64,000 nt of DNA from CALDTK01 sp045110575 (GCA_045110575.1 JBGCGF010000052.1:62001-126000), one strand, 5' to 3'; positions 35,273 through 43,748 are shown, counted from the first letter of the stretch. Notes: generated from the sequence alone by a model not told the origin. Numbers and translations: made by a program.

Positions 35273-36937
35273 ATGATTACAAGTCTAGACATACGCAATT
35301 ATGCGTTGATCGATGAATTGCATGTTGATTTTGCGAACGGTCTCACGATCATCACAGGAGAAACTGGAGCAGGAAAATCTATCATACTAGGTGGTCTTGG
35401 TCTTATAATGGGACAACGCGCGGATACTAAGGCGCTATTCGACCTTAAAAAGAAGTGCATTATCGAAGCGCACTTTCAAGTCACTGACTACGGGTTAAAA
35501 GATTTTTTTGAGCGTAACGAGCTTGATTACGACGACGAGTTGGTGATTCGTAGGGAGATTACTCCTTCCGGCAAAACCCGTGCTTTCGTCAACGATACAC
35601 CTGTAAAGCTCTCTATTCTTCAGTCATTGAGCAGATCTCTCATCGACCTGCACCAGCAATTTGACACATTGGACATCCATAATGTGTCTTTTCAATTGCG
35701 AATGATCGACGCGCTTGCTGATAATCATAAGCTGTTATCTCAGTACGCAAAGGCTTACAAAGGCTACCAATCAGATCTACGAAAAGCTTCTCGTCTGCAT
35801 GAGCAGCAAGAGGAACTTCGACAGCAGGCTGATTATGTATCCTTTCAGCTCGCGGAGTTTGAAGCCGTTGATGTTCAACACGGTGAATCAGAAAAACTAG
35901 AGCAAGAACTTAAGACGCTCGAAAGTTCCGATGACATTCAACGCGTTCTCGGGGCCGCTGGCACTCAAATGGTAGACAATGAGCAGGCCATCGTCAGTCA
36001 GCTGCGTGGACTAATGCCAGGAGTAGTGGCGCTACGCGGTGTCAATCAAAAGCTAGACGAACTCGTTGATCGACTGGATGGACTAACCTACGAGTTGGAA
36101 GATACCGGGCAGCAACTCATTGCAATGGCAGAGGATACCGAGTCCGACACTGAGCGTCTCGGAGAAGTCAACGAACGGCTCTCAATGATCAATAAGCTGC
36201 TACAAAAGCACAGCGTTACCGATACGTCTCAACTTCTTGAAATTCACGAGGACTTTGCAAGTAGGGTATCGTCACACGATCAAATAGACAAAGAGATCTC
36301 AAGTTTAGAGGCCAGTATAGTCGTCCAGCGTAAAGTGCTCACTGAGCGGGCTCTTCAGTTGAGGCAAAGACGCCAGAAGGTTGTCCCACATTTTTTGAAA
36401 AAGATTCACGCAAATCTTTCAAAGTTAAGCATGGGGAATGCTGAAATAGATATCCAATTTGAACCGTTAGAGAATCCTGGTCCTACTGGGCTTGACGTCG
36501 TTGAATACCTGTTCAGTGCCAATAAAGGATCTCGCCTACAGCCAATCAAAAATGTCGCGAGTGGGGGAGAGCTGAGCCGTCTAACCTTGGTCACTAAGAG
36601 CCTTGTCGCTTCTAGTATTCCTTTACCAACGCTAATTTTCGACGAAATTGATTCAGGGGTTAGTGGCGACGTCGCTTTGCGAATGGGAGACATTTTGCAT
36701 GAGCTAAGTGCGAATCACCAGGTCGTAACGATAACACACTCTCCACAAGTTGCGAGTAAGGCAGACAAGCACTTCTTCGTCTACAAAGAGGACTTGAAAA
36801 CCCGCACAGCCACACGTATTCGGGAGTTGGCCAAGCAAGATCGAGTCAACGCAATTGCTGTGATGTTGAGTTGTGATCCACCTAGTAAACCAGCAATTGC
36901 TAACGCTCGCGGATTACTAGCTACTGCAAGACCATAG
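35273..36937 (+). CDS. recN: DNA repair protein RecN
   Basis: The 554-residue protein is an SMC-like ATPase. It has the N-terminal ISSLDIRNYALID-type opening (MITSLDIRNYALIDELHVDF), Walker A GETGAGKS, the LDLHQQFD-type motif (LIDLHQQFDTL), a central coiled coil, ABC signature SGGELSR, Walker B LIFDEIDSGVSG and THSPQVAS. It acts in double-strand break repair. It ends 36 bp before fabI. Confidence 0.96.
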   Translation: MITSLDIRNYALIDELHVDFANGLTIITGETGAGKSIILGGLGLIMGQRADTKALFDLKKKCIIEAHFQVTDYGLKDFFERNELDYDDELVIRREITPSGKTRAFVNDTPVKLSILQSLSRSLIDLHQQFDTLDIHNVSFQLRMIDALADNHKLLSQYAKAYKGYQSDLRKASRLHEQQEELRQQADYVSFQLAEFEAVDVQHGESEKLEQELKTLESSDDIQRVLGAAGTQMVDNEQAIVSQLRGLMPGVVALRGVNQKLDELVDRLDGLTYELEDTGQQLIAMAEDTESDTERLGEVNERLSMINKLLQKHSVTDTSQLLEIHEDFASRVSSHDQIDKEISSLEASIVVQRKVLTERALQLRQRRQKVVPHFLKKIHANLSKLSMGNAEIDIQFEPLENPGPTGLDVVEYLFSANKGSRLQPIKNVASGGELSRLTLVTKSLVASSIPLPTLIFDEIDSGVSGDVALRMGDILHELSANHQVVTITHSPQVASKADKHFFVYKEDLKTRTATRIRELAKQDRVNAIAVMLSCDPPSKPAIANARGLLATARP

Positions 36938-36973
36938 GATTGCTACCTTTCGCCTAACGAACAAGCAAATTTT

Positions 36974-37777
36974 ATGTCAAATCAGTTACTCGCCGGCAAG
37001 CGCGGCGTCATCTTCGGAGCTCTTGACGAGAAATCTATTGCATGGCAAGTCGCAGAGGCGGCCGTTGCGCAAGGAGCCCAAATTGTCCTAACTAACGCTC
37101 CCGTAGCGATGCGTATGGGGACCCTGCAACAGTTGGGTGAAAAGCTAAACTGTCCAGTAATCGCAGCCGATGCAACTAGCATGGAAGACATGACAAGCAT
37201 GTTTTCGCAAGCAAGAGAGCATCTGGGAGGAAAGTTTGACTTCGTCCTCCACTCGATCGGAATGTCGATCAACGTCCGCAAGAAGAAGGAGTACACCGAT
37301 CTCAAGCATGATTGGATGCTTAAGACGTTCGATATCTCTGCGGTCAGCTTTCACAAAATGATGCAGGTGCTCTACAATGAGAACCACGTATCAGAGTGGG
37401 GTAGCATCATGGCCTTGACTTACATCGCTGCTCAACGTTCATTTCCTGACTACGGTGAAATGGCTGATGCAAAAGCACTCTTGGAGAGCTTTGCCCGCAG
37501 CTTCGGTTACCACTTCGGTACTAGAGACAACGTTCGTGTAAACACGATCAGCCAGTCACCTACAGTTACAACTGCAGGATCGGGCGTTAAAGGATTTACT
37601 GAATTCCTTGGATACGCTGAAAAGATGTCTCCTATGGGTAATGCTCCAGCGAGCGCATGCGCAGATTACTGCGTCAGCATGTTCAGTGACTTAACGCGAT
37701 ACGTTACGATGCAGAATCTCTTCCATGACGGAGGTTTCAGTTCAATGGGTATGAACCCGGCAGTACTAGACATGTAG
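36974..37777 (+). CDS. fabI: Enoyl-[acyl-carrier-protein] reductase (NADH)
   Basis: The 267-residue short-chain dehydrogenase matches FabI, which reduces enoyl-ACP in fatty acid elongation. It has the family N-terminus GKRGVIFGALDEKSIAWQVA (the FabI-type glycine motif), VLHSIGMS, and the Y-x6-K catalytic pair in PDYGEMADAKALLE. A strong terminator follows 27 bp after the stop. Confidence 0.95.
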   Translation: MSNQLLAGKRGVIFGALDEKSIAWQVAEAAVAQGAQIVLTNAPVAMRMGTLQQLGEKLNCPVIAADATSMEDMTSMFSQAREHLGGKFDFVLHSIGMSINVRKKKEYTDLKHDWMLKTFDISAVSFHKMMQVLYNENHVSEWGSIMALTYIAAQRSFPDYGEMADAKALLESFARSFGYHFGTRDNVRVNTISQSPTVTTAGSGVKGFTEFLGYAEKMSPMGNAPASACADYCVSMFSDLTRYVTMQNLFHDGGFSSMGMNPAVLDM

Positions 37778-37804
37778 ACTATCCAGCCTGTGAAGCTCAT
37801 AGGT

Positions 37805-37841
37805 AAAGCCCTTCTGCACGCAGTGCAGAAGGGCTTTTTTT
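37805..37841 (+). terminator. Rho-independent terminator after fabI
   Basis: AAAGCCCTTCTGCAC and GTGCAGAAGGGCTTT form a perfect 15-bp stem with a 3-nt loop, followed by a run of T residues to 37841. Confidence 0.93.
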
Positions 37842-37873
37842 ATGCTGTACATTTTCGGACACCGGAATTTTAT

Positions 37874-38167
37874 TCAATAAATTCTAGTGGTGGCTTTAAT
37901 TCCCTTCGCTACGCTCTCCAAAGTTAGAACGAAGACGTGGTGCTGTTCTGGGAGAATTTCATACTGGAAATTAGGCGAAAAAAGAGGGTCGAACCATAAG
38001 GTTCGACCCATCCAATGTCCCAGAAGTGAATCTTTATCAATTTGGTTATCAGGGTGGTAGCTAGTGCTGCACCACTGTACTTGATAATACAAAGATGTGG
38101 CCAGTGGTTGTAGGGAATCGGTGACTGCTGTCAGGTATGGGACTGATATTAGACTGATGCCACTCAT
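37874..38167 (-). CDS. Possible small hypothetical protein (low confidence)
   Basis: An ATG-started frame of 97 codons fills an otherwise empty 480-bp gap between fabI and yceD. The predicted protein contains WCSTSYHPDNQIDKDSLLGH and then WFDPLFSPNFQYEILPEQHH. No family, signal peptide or membrane helix is evident. It may be a chance frame. Confidence 0.3.
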   Translation of the reverse strand: MSGISLISVPYLTAVTDSLQPLATSLYYQVQWCSTSYHPDNQIDKDSLLGHWMGRTLWFDPLFSPNFQYEILPEQHHVFVLTLESVAKGIKATTRIY

Positions 38168-38321
38168 TTATTTATCTGGATTCTAGTAGGGTACGGATCA
38201 TTGAAGATTATATCCTACTTTTTTCGGCGTAAAAAACAGATTGAAAAAGAGTGAGAAACTCTTTGGTGTATCACGCTTGAAAGAACTATCTTCGCGTCCG
38301 TTTTCAACAAAGGTTGGGCAC

Positions 38322-38876
38322 ATGGAGATACGCTCCGAATTTGATATTCCTCTTGAGACACTCACCCGAAGTGGTGTTCATGAGTTTTCCTTCGACTTAA
38401 ACGATGCATTTTTTGCTTCTTTTGAATCAGGCCTATTGGCTGCAGGAGAATTTACGGCCACCGTCGAGATTGAGCGCATTCGCAATCAGTACAACTTACG
38501 CATCCAAGCGAAAGGGAAAGGCGTTGTTGAATGTGATCGTTGTCTAGATCCTTTTCCTCTTCCACTTGATGTGGACGAAGAAATGGTCATTAAGTACGAC
38601 TCCGATAAACCGAGAGAGGAGGTTGAAGTAATTTACGTTCCAATTGGATCTGAGTTCTTCAACGTGTCGAAGCTGATCTACGATTTTATCGGTGTATCAC
38701 TTCCAATGTCTCGTGTCCATGAGGACGCAGGTTTGGAGTGTAATCCGAAAATGGTGCAATACTTAGTAGCTTCCCAACCGGAGCCTACTATTGAAGAAGA
38801 CGAAGACAAACAAGATTTACCCGAGGATTCCCCTTGGAACGCACTCCGCGATTTCAAGGACTCCGAAAACAATTAG
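38322..38876 (+). CDS. yceD: YceD / DUF177 family protein
   Basis: The ATG at 38322 gives 184 residues beginning MEIRSEFDIPLETL, which aligns with the usual DUF177 start; the longer frame from a TTG at 38241 adds 27 unlikely residues. The signature is CDRCLDPFPLPLD near the middle, and the C-terminus is acidic. YceD is nearly always encoded directly before rpmF (L32), as here with a 3-nt gap, and has been linked to 23S rRNA or ribosome assembly. Confidence 0.9.
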   Translation: MEIRSEFDIPLETLTRSGVHEFSFDLNDAFFASFESGLLAAGEFTATVEIERIRNQYNLRIQAKGKGVVECDRCLDPFPLPLDVDEEMVIKYDSDKPREEVEVIYVPIGSEFFNVSKLIYDFIGVSLPMSRVHEDAGLECNPKMVQYLVASQPEPTIEEDEDKQDLPEDSPWNALRDFKDSENN

Positions 38877-38879
38877 GAA

Positions 38880-39071
38880 ATGGCACACCCGAAAAGCCGA
38901 ATCTCAAAGCAGCGTAAGCGCAAGCGTCGGACGCACTACAAGGCAACTGCCCCAACACTATCTAAATGCCCTACTACAGGTGACGTACACCGTCGTCACG
39001 TAGCGCATAAAGATGCTGAAGGCAATCTATACTACAGAGGCAAGATTCTTGTCCCCGCAGTAGAGGTCTAG
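38880..39071 (+). CDS. rpmF: Large ribosomal subunit protein L32, zinc-ligand-less form
   Basis: The 63-residue protein begins MAHPKSRISKQRKRKRRTHY and continues APTLSKCPTTGDVHRRH, ending YYRGKILVPAVEV, as in Bacteroidota L32. The usual zinc ribbon (CPxCG ... CxxCG) is reduced to a single Cys: CPTTG replaces CPxCG, and the second pair is replaced by AHKDAEG. It is therefore a C-minus paralogue. It follows yceD directly. Confidence 0.95.
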   Translation: MAHPKSRISKQRKRKRRTHYKATAPTLSKCPTTGDVHRRHVAHKDAEGNLYYRGKILVPAVEV

Positions 39072-39159
39072 GTTAACTAGACTCCTTCACAACTACTAGT
39101 TACATAGATAGGCTGCACGCTACCGCGTCGTGGCCTATCCTTGTTTATCAGAAGCTCAT

Positions 39160-39537
39160 ATGAAAACTGTCTTTACCGATCTCGCGCCAGCTCCCGTAGG
39201 TCCTTACTCGCAAGCCGTCACGCACAATGGTGTACTCTATTGTAGCGGACAAATAGCTATCGACCCTGCGACAGGTCAACTTGTACTTGATACCATCGAA
39301 AAAGAAACAGCCTTAGTGCTTTCTAACCTCGATGCTGTGCTCAAGGCAGCAGGTACAGACCGAAAGCACGTCATTAAGTGCTCTGTATTCGTAGCTGATA
39401 TAGGACAATTCGATCGCATCAACGTGATCTATCAAGATTTCTTTGGCGTCGTTGATGCTCCAGCACGTGAACTCGTACAGGTGGCTAAACTCCCAAAAGG
39501 CGTCAACATTGAAATTTCTGCAATAGCTGCAGTTTAG
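39160..39537 (+). CDS. ridA: RidA family enamine/imine deaminase
   Basis: The ATG at 39160 gives 125 residues. It matches RidA (YjgF/YER057c/UK114) along its full length: PVGPYSQAV, LYCSGQIAIDP, KHVIKCSVFVADI and the C-terminal PARELVQVAKLPKGVNIEI, with the arginine that binds the substrate carboxylate. RidA hydrolyses reactive 2-aminoacrylate produced by PLP enzymes. Confidence 0.94.
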   Translation: MKTVFTDLAPAPVGPYSQAVTHNGVLYCSGQIAIDPATGQLVLDTIEKETALVLSNLDAVLKAAGTDRKHVIKCSVFVADIGQFDRINVIYQDFFGVVDAPARELVQVAKLPKGVNIEISAIAAV

Positions 39538-39547
39538 CCGCAGGCTA

Positions 39548-39581
39548 AATAATTTTGAATTGGCAATTTTGAATTTTGAAT
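39548..39581. repeat. AT-rich intergenic repeat element (copy 2)
   Basis: AATAATTTTGAATT (39548-39561) and GCAATTTTGAATTTTGAAT (39563-39581) are the reverse complements of two segments of the element at 28384-28438. Here they are nearly adjacent, whereas in copy 1 a 22-bp hairpin-bearing segment separates them. Confidence 0.6.
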
Positions 39582-39653
39582 GTCGAAATGCTTAGCTCGC
39601 CTTCGGCTCATTCTAGCGTCTCACATCCCATATCCCACATCTCAATTCCCACT

Positions 39654-40655
39654 ATGAAAACTGTTCTCTCGGCTATCCAGCCAACCGGTGATATGCACTT
39701 TGGTAACTACTTCGGAGCCGTCCAAAATTGGGTGAAACTTCAGGAGGAATTCCGCTGCTTCTATGGTGTTGTAGATTTTCACGCGATTACGATGCCGTAT
39801 AACGCTGAAAAATTGCGTACCGCTACTTGGGAAATCATGTTCAATCTGGTGGCCTCGGGTGTTAAGGTGGAAAACCTCTTTATTCAGAGTTTAGTACCAG
39901 AACACACAGAGCTCGGTTGGATTCTAAACTGCTTTGCCAGTTTTGGGCAGGTCACTCGAATGACACAGTTTAAGGACAAGAGTGTACAAAGTGCTGAGAA
40001 AGGGAAGGACAGCTTTATCAGTGTTGGTCTGTTTGATTACCCAGTGCTTCAAGCAGCAGATATTCTGATTTACAAGGCAGATTATGTACCTGTAGGCAAG
40101 GATCAAGAGCAACACTTAGAGTTGACACGCAACATTGCAACTCGCTTCAACGCGCAAGTCGGCAAGGAGTACTTCGTTGCTCCAGAAGGACTTTACACCG
40201 AAACACCAAAGATCGCTTCGACTGCAGACCCTACGCGTAAAATGGGGAAGAGTCTAGGGCCTAAGCATTATATCAACGTATTTGCCGAGGAGGCTGTAAT
40301 ACGCAAGCAGATTCGTTCGGCAGTTACCGATGCTGGCGATACTCCTGTAGGAGAAATTAGCCCTGGAGTTGCTAACCTAATCATGATGACCAAGGCGTCG
40401 GGTCAGGTTGAGGCCGCCGCAAGTCTTAAAGAGGATGCCCTTTCGGGAAAACTCCAATACTCGCATTTGAAGGCTGTTGCAGCAGATGCACTAGTCGGTT
40501 TAAGTACCCAATTGCGTGATCGTAAAGCCGAAGTACTTGCTGATAAGAAAAATGTTGAAAACCAGATCAAAGCGTCAAGCGCAGAAATTCGCAAGCGTGC
40601 TCAAGAGACACTTCGCGAAGTGAAAGAACTTGCTGGTCTACTCAACCCCCGCTGA
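39654..40655 (+). CDS. trpS: Tryptophan--tRNA ligase
   Basis: The ATG at 39654 gives 333 residues, the normal bacterial length; the frame extends upstream to 39576 but that part overlaps repeat sequence. The class I signatures are PTGDMHFGNYFG (HIGH-like) and RKMGKSLG in the KMSKS position, with Gly replacing the usual first Ser. The middle block FDYPVLQAADILIYKADYVP with VPVGKDQEQHLELTR is diagnostic of TrpRS. The stop overlaps the next start (TGATG). Confidence 0.95.
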   Translation: MKTVLSAIQPTGDMHFGNYFGAVQNWVKLQEEFRCFYGVVDFHAITMPYNAEKLRTATWEIMFNLVASGVKVENLFIQSLVPEHTELGWILNCFASFGQVTRMTQFKDKSVQSAEKGKDSFISVGLFDYPVLQAADILIYKADYVPVGKDQEQHLELTRNIATRFNAQVGKEYFVAPEGLYTETPKIASTADPTRKMGKSLGPKHYINVFAEEAVIRKQIRSAVTDAGDTPVGEISPGVANLIMMTKASGQVEAAASLKEDALSGKLQYSHLKAVAADALVGLSTQLRDRKAEVLADKKNVENQIKASSAEIRKRAQETLREVKELAGLLNPR

Positions 40656-41266
40656 TGAAAATTGTATGCATTGGTCGCAATTATGCTGACCACGCCAAAG
40701 AGTTAGGTAACGCCATTCCAGACGAACCTGTAGTGTTCATGAAGCCTAGTTCGGCGATGATTCACAACAGCAAGCCTTTCTTCATTCCTGCCTTTACGCA
40801 GGACGTCCATTATGAGCTGGAATTGGTGTACCGAATCATCAATAATGGTCGACATATAGAGGAGCAGTTTGCCCACCGTTACTACGATAGCGTAGGATTA
40901 GGGATAGATTTTACAGCAAGAGATATTCAGCAAAAGTTGAAGGCGAAAGGTCTTCCGTGGGAGAAGGCAAAAGCATTTGACGGAAGCGCCGCGATGGGAG
41001 AATACGTCTCTCTAGATTCGCTTCCAGATTCGAAAAATATCAACTTTCAACTCTTCAAAAACGGCGAAGAAGTACAGACAGGTGCATCCTCACATATGCT
41101 CCACAACATCGATCAAATCATCGCTCACGTGAGTCAATATTTCGTCCTAACGGTCGGAGATTTGATCTTTACAGGCACTCCTGCGGGTGTTGGTAAAGTC
41201 GAGATTGGGGATCATTTGATCGGAAAGCTTGAAGGGAAGACATTACTTGACCTTAGAGTGAAGTAG
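40655..41266 (+). CDS. Fumarylacetoacetate hydrolase family protein
   Basis: The 203-residue protein matches the single-domain FAH family (YcgM-like, acylpyruvase or oxaloacetate tautomerase type). It has CIGRNYADHAKELGN, EPVVFMKPSSAMI, the metal-binding YELEL, and GDLIFTGTPAGVGKVEIGD. It overlaps trpS by one base, so the two are translationally linked, although no functional link is obvious. Confidence 0.9.
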   Translation: MKIVCIGRNYADHAKELGNAIPDEPVVFMKPSSAMIHNSKPFFIPAFTQDVHYELELVYRIINNGRHIEEQFAHRYYDSVGLGIDFTARDIQQKLKAKGLPWEKAKAFDGSAAMGEYVSLDSLPDSKNINFQLFKNGEEVQTGASSHMLHNIDQIIAHVSQYFVLTVGDLIFTGTPAGVGKVEIGDHLIGKLEGKTLLDLRVK

Positions 41267-41273
41267 ACCTTGT

Positions 41274-41303
41274 TACATTTGCCGCTCTAACACTAACAGC
41301 GGC
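41274..41303 (+). promoter_or_regulatory. Candidate metK promoter -7 box and leader stem
   Basis: TACATTTG (41274-41281) fits TAnnTTTG and lies 29 bp upstream of the metK ATG. GCCGCT (41281-41286) and AGCGGC (41298-41303) can pair just after it. No -33 TTG lies at the usual spacing, the nearest being 24 bp away. Confidence 0.4.
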
Positions 41304-41310
41304 GAACGAA

Positions 41311-42543
41311 ATGCCTTACCTATTTACGTCCGAAAGCGTCAGCGAAGGACACCCAGACAAAGTCTCTGATCAAATCAGTGATGCCCTACTTGATGCCTTT
41401 CTAGCAGGCGATCCAGATTCCAAAGTGGCTTGCGAAACGTTTTGTACGACCGGCCTTGTGCTCGTCGGAGGAGAGGTGAAAACCGAAACTTACGTCGACA
41501 TCCAGGAAACCGTCCGTAAAACGATCGAAAAGATCGGTTACACTGATCCTGAGCTTCAATTCGATTCACGCAGCTGCGGTGTGCTTAATGCCATCCACGA
41601 GCAGAGTGCAGACATCCGCCAAGGTGTTGATCGTAAGAAGAAGGAAGATCAAGGAGCTGGCGATCAAGGGATGATGTTCGGTTACGCGACCAACGAGACG
41701 CCTAACTTCATGCCATTGGCACTTGACATCAGTCACAAGATCCTCGAAGAGCTTGCAAAGATTCGCCGAGAAGGAGATAAAGGCCCAATGCCTTACCTCC
41801 GTCCAGACGCGAAAAGTCAAGTAACGATCAAGTATGACGACGAGCATCAGCCGATGCACATCGATACTATCGTTGTCTCTACGCAGCACGCAGATTTCGG
41901 TCCTACGGATCCGAAGATGCTCGCTAAGATCAAGTCTGACGTTAAAGAGCATCTGATGCCACGCGTCATGAAGCTTTACCCAAAGCAGGCTGACCTCTTC
42001 GCTAAGAAAATAACCTATCACGTTAACCCAACAGGTAAGTTCGTCATCGGCGGACCTCACGGTGATGCAGGCCTTACAGGCCGCAAGATCATTGTAGACA
42101 CCTACGGTGGTAAAGGAGCACACGGTGGTGGAGCTTTCAGTGGTAAGGACTCTAGTAAAGTTGACCGCTCAGGTGCATATGCAACGCGTCACATTGCGAA
42201 GAACCTTGTAGCTGCAGGTGTTTGTGATCAAATCCTTGTACAAGTTGCTTATGCAATTGGTGTAGCAAAGCCAGTTGGCTTGTTCGTCGATACATACGGC
42301 ACTTCAAAGGTGAAGCTGAACGACGGACAGATCGCTAAGAAGGTTGAGAAGATCTTTGACATGCGTCCATCTGCAATCGTAGAACGCTTTGGCTTGAAGA
42401 ATCCGATCTTCTCTCCTACAGCTGCTTACGGCCACTTCGGTCGTAAAGTAGGTAAGGTGAAAGTCAATGGTAAGAGCTACCCGACCTTCACATGGGAGCG
42501 TCTTGACTACAAGAAGCAAGTAAAAGAAGCGTTCGGTTTATAG
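41311..42543 (+). CDS. metK: S-adenosylmethionine synthase
   Basis: The 410-residue protein makes SAM from methionine and ATP. It has the N-terminal FTSESVSEGHPDKVSDQISD, GAGDQGMMFGYA, and GGPHGDAGLTGRKIIVDTYG with the following GAHGGGAFSGKD. It carries a short family-typical insertion (FMPLALDISHKILEEL). It ends at a strong terminator nested inside an inverted pair of repeat words. Confidence 0.97.
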   Translation: MPYLFTSESVSEGHPDKVSDQISDALLDAFLAGDPDSKVACETFCTTGLVLVGGEVKTETYVDIQETVRKTIEKIGYTDPELQFDSRSCGVLNAIHEQSADIRQGVDRKKKEDQGAGDQGMMFGYATNETPNFMPLALDISHKILEELAKIRREGDKGPMPYLRPDAKSQVTIKYDDEHQPMHIDTIVVSTQHADFGPTDPKMLAKIKSDVKEHLMPRVMKLYPKQADLFAKKITYHVNPTGKFVIGGPHGDAGLTGRKIIVDTYGGKGAHGGGAFSGKDSSKVDRSGAYATRHIAKNLVAAGVCDQILVQVAYAIGVAKPVGLFVDTYGTSKVKLNDGQIAKKVEKIFDMRPSAIVERFGLKNPIFSPTAAYGHFGRKVGKVKVNGKSYPTFTWERLDYKKQVKEAFGL

Positions 42544-42552
42544 CCTTCTTTC

Positions 42553-42566
42553 GCTTACGCCAAAAC
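42553..42566 (-). repeat. Repeat-word variant, left arm of nested inverted pair
   Basis: GTTTTGGCGTAAGC on the minus strand, perfectly complementary to 42620-42633 across the metK/tonB terminator. Confidence 0.85.
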
Positions 42567-42570
42567 ATAA

Positions 42571-42606
42571 AACGGCCCTTCGATCATCGATCGAAGGGCC
42601 GTTTTT
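42571..42606. terminator. Bidirectional terminator between metK and tonB
   Basis: AACGGCCCTTCGAT and ATCGAAGGGCCGTT form a perfect 14-bp stem with loop CATCG, flanked by A-rich and T-rich ends. The outer sequences GCTTACGCCAAAAC (42553-42566) and GTTTTGGCGTAAGC (42620-42633) form a second perfect 14-bp stem around it. Confidence 0.93.
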
Positions 42607-42619
42607 GTTTTAGCCGAAG

Positions 42620-42635
42620 GTTTTGGCGTAAGCTT
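42620..42635 (+). repeat. Repeat-word variant, right arm of nested inverted pair
   Basis: GTTTTGGCGTAAGCTT; its last bases overlap the TAA stop of the minus-strand tonB gene. Confidence 0.85.
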
Positions 42636-43443
42636 AAAGGCCTTTGATGTGAATACTCAAGGCTCCACACTCTCTAGAAGGAGCATCATAACTCGTTTCG
42701 AATCGGTAGGCCTTCGCCTTTTCAATAGCATCACGAACGATGTCCGTGTCCTTGATCGTAGAACGTTCCTTGTTCCACTTGACACCAATCACACGACCGC
42801 GTTGGTTAATGCAAATGTTGAGGACTACAGATCCGTTCTGCTTTACAACTTCGTCTAAGGCAGGGCGATAAATCACCGCACGCGTTAGGATCCCGTCACC
42901 ATCCAAGGCACTACCTATCGGAGCTTTGCCAGCACCTTTGTCGCTTACAGTATTCCCTTTTCCTGTTTCTGGAGATCCTGTTTCCTTGCCGCTCGCATTA
43001 CTGTCGCCGTCATTGTCTGCAGTACTCGCAGGTGGACCAGGAACGGTCTTAGGTGTTTTAACAACAGCGGGTGCAGGTGTCGGAGCTGGTTTAAATACAG
43101 GCTTTGACTTTGCTGGTATGTCTTTAACAGGCGGCATTGGACTAGGCGCCGTCAAGACTGGCGGAGTAGGCGTTGTCGCAGCTGCGGGCGGGGTTGGGTT
43201 TTTAGGAGCAGCTTTTCGCTCTGTAACTGGACGCTTTACTTCGTTACGAACCTTATCCTCTTCACTTGCAGCTGCCGCACTCTGTGTGAAGTCAAATGCA
43301 ACAACGGTATCGTACTTCTCAGGTACTGGAAGTGAGCTGGTCAAGAAAGGGTAGAGGCAAATACCAATGACAAGGCTGTGCATGATGAGCGCGAGGAGCA
43401 TGCTCCGCTTACGGTCTTTCTGCTTTTTCGTGATCTCTTTCAT
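42634..43443 (-). CDS. tonB: TonB-family energy transducer protein
   Basis: The 269-residue protein has an N-terminal membrane anchor (SMLLALIMHSLVIGICLYPF), a long Pro/Ala/Lys-rich periplasmic linker (about residues 70-175) and a TonB C-terminal domain (SVVLNICINQRGRVIGVKWN, then DAIEKAKAYRFE). Such proteins pass proton-motive energy to outer-membrane receptors such as the BtuB-like and SusC proteins in this window. No exbB or exbD lies next to it. It is convergent with metK. Confidence 0.88.
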   Translation of the reverse strand: MKEITKKQKDRKRSMLLALIMHSLVIGICLYPFLTSSLPVPEKYDTVVAFDFTQSAAAASEEDKVRNEVKRPVTERKAAPKNPTPPAAATTPTPPVLTAPSPMPPVKDIPAKSKPVFKPAPTPAPAVVKTPKTVPGPPASTADNDGDSNASGKETGSPETGKGNTVSDKGAGKAPIGSALDGDGILTRAVIYRPALDEVVKQNGSVVLNICINQRGRVIGVKWNKERSTIKDTDIVRDAIEKAKAYRFETSYDAPSRECGALSIHIKGL

Positions 43444-43748
43444 AACAGTAGCTTTTTTGAAGGATTTTTCTTGTCCGCTCTATCAATCCTTTTGAGGGGT
43501 TGAAGAATTTTTGTCGGTCAAGACGGTCCGTTGTAGATGAAAAGTCTTTGTTCATTACAAATGTCAGTCAAAAAGTGAGGCGTTACTCCTATGGCACCGT
43601 TAAACAGTCGTTATAGGACAGTTAAGGAGTATGCAGATATGAATACTTACGGTGTTTTTTCTTTGTAAAGCTGTGTACAACTACCTTTGAAGTAAATGTG
43701 TTACGCCACTCTATGGTCGTAATTTTGCGACCCAAACAAGTCCACTAC
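43444..43748. other. Divergent intergenic region tonB / gcvP
   Basis: No gene is seen in these 305 bp. It holds a -7 box TACCTTTG at 43682-43689 and a second candidate TAATTTTG at 43720-43727 on the gcvP side. No glycine-riboswitch elements were recognised. Confidence 0.5.
43682..43689 (+). promoter_or_regulatory. Bacteroidota -7 box (TACCTTTG) upstream of gcvP
   Basis: TACCTTTG matches TAnnTTTG and lies 59 bp upstream of the preferred ATG. A TTTG at 43662-43665 is 16 bp upstream, slightly closer than the usual -33 spacing. Confidence 0.45.

Noticed and set aside
3587..35579. The 16-mer CCTTCCGGCAAAACCC occurs at 3587-3602 and at 35564-35579
   Set aside because: Both lie in coding sequence and encode the same PSGKT-type peptide. 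About one shared 16-mer pair is expected by chance in 64 kb, and no third copy was seen.
41267..41310. SAM riboswitch before metK
   Set aside because: Only 44 bp separate metK from the upstream gene, too short for a known SAM aptamer, and only a 6-bp stem is present.
42926..43354. Plus-strand frame of 142 codons antisense to tonB
   Set aside because: It arises from the GC-rich Pro/Ala/Lys codons of the TonB linker on the other strand.
43444..43748. Glycine riboswitch before gcvP
   Set aside because: I looked for the conserved glycine-aptamer elements in the leader and did not find them; only promoter-like boxes are seen.
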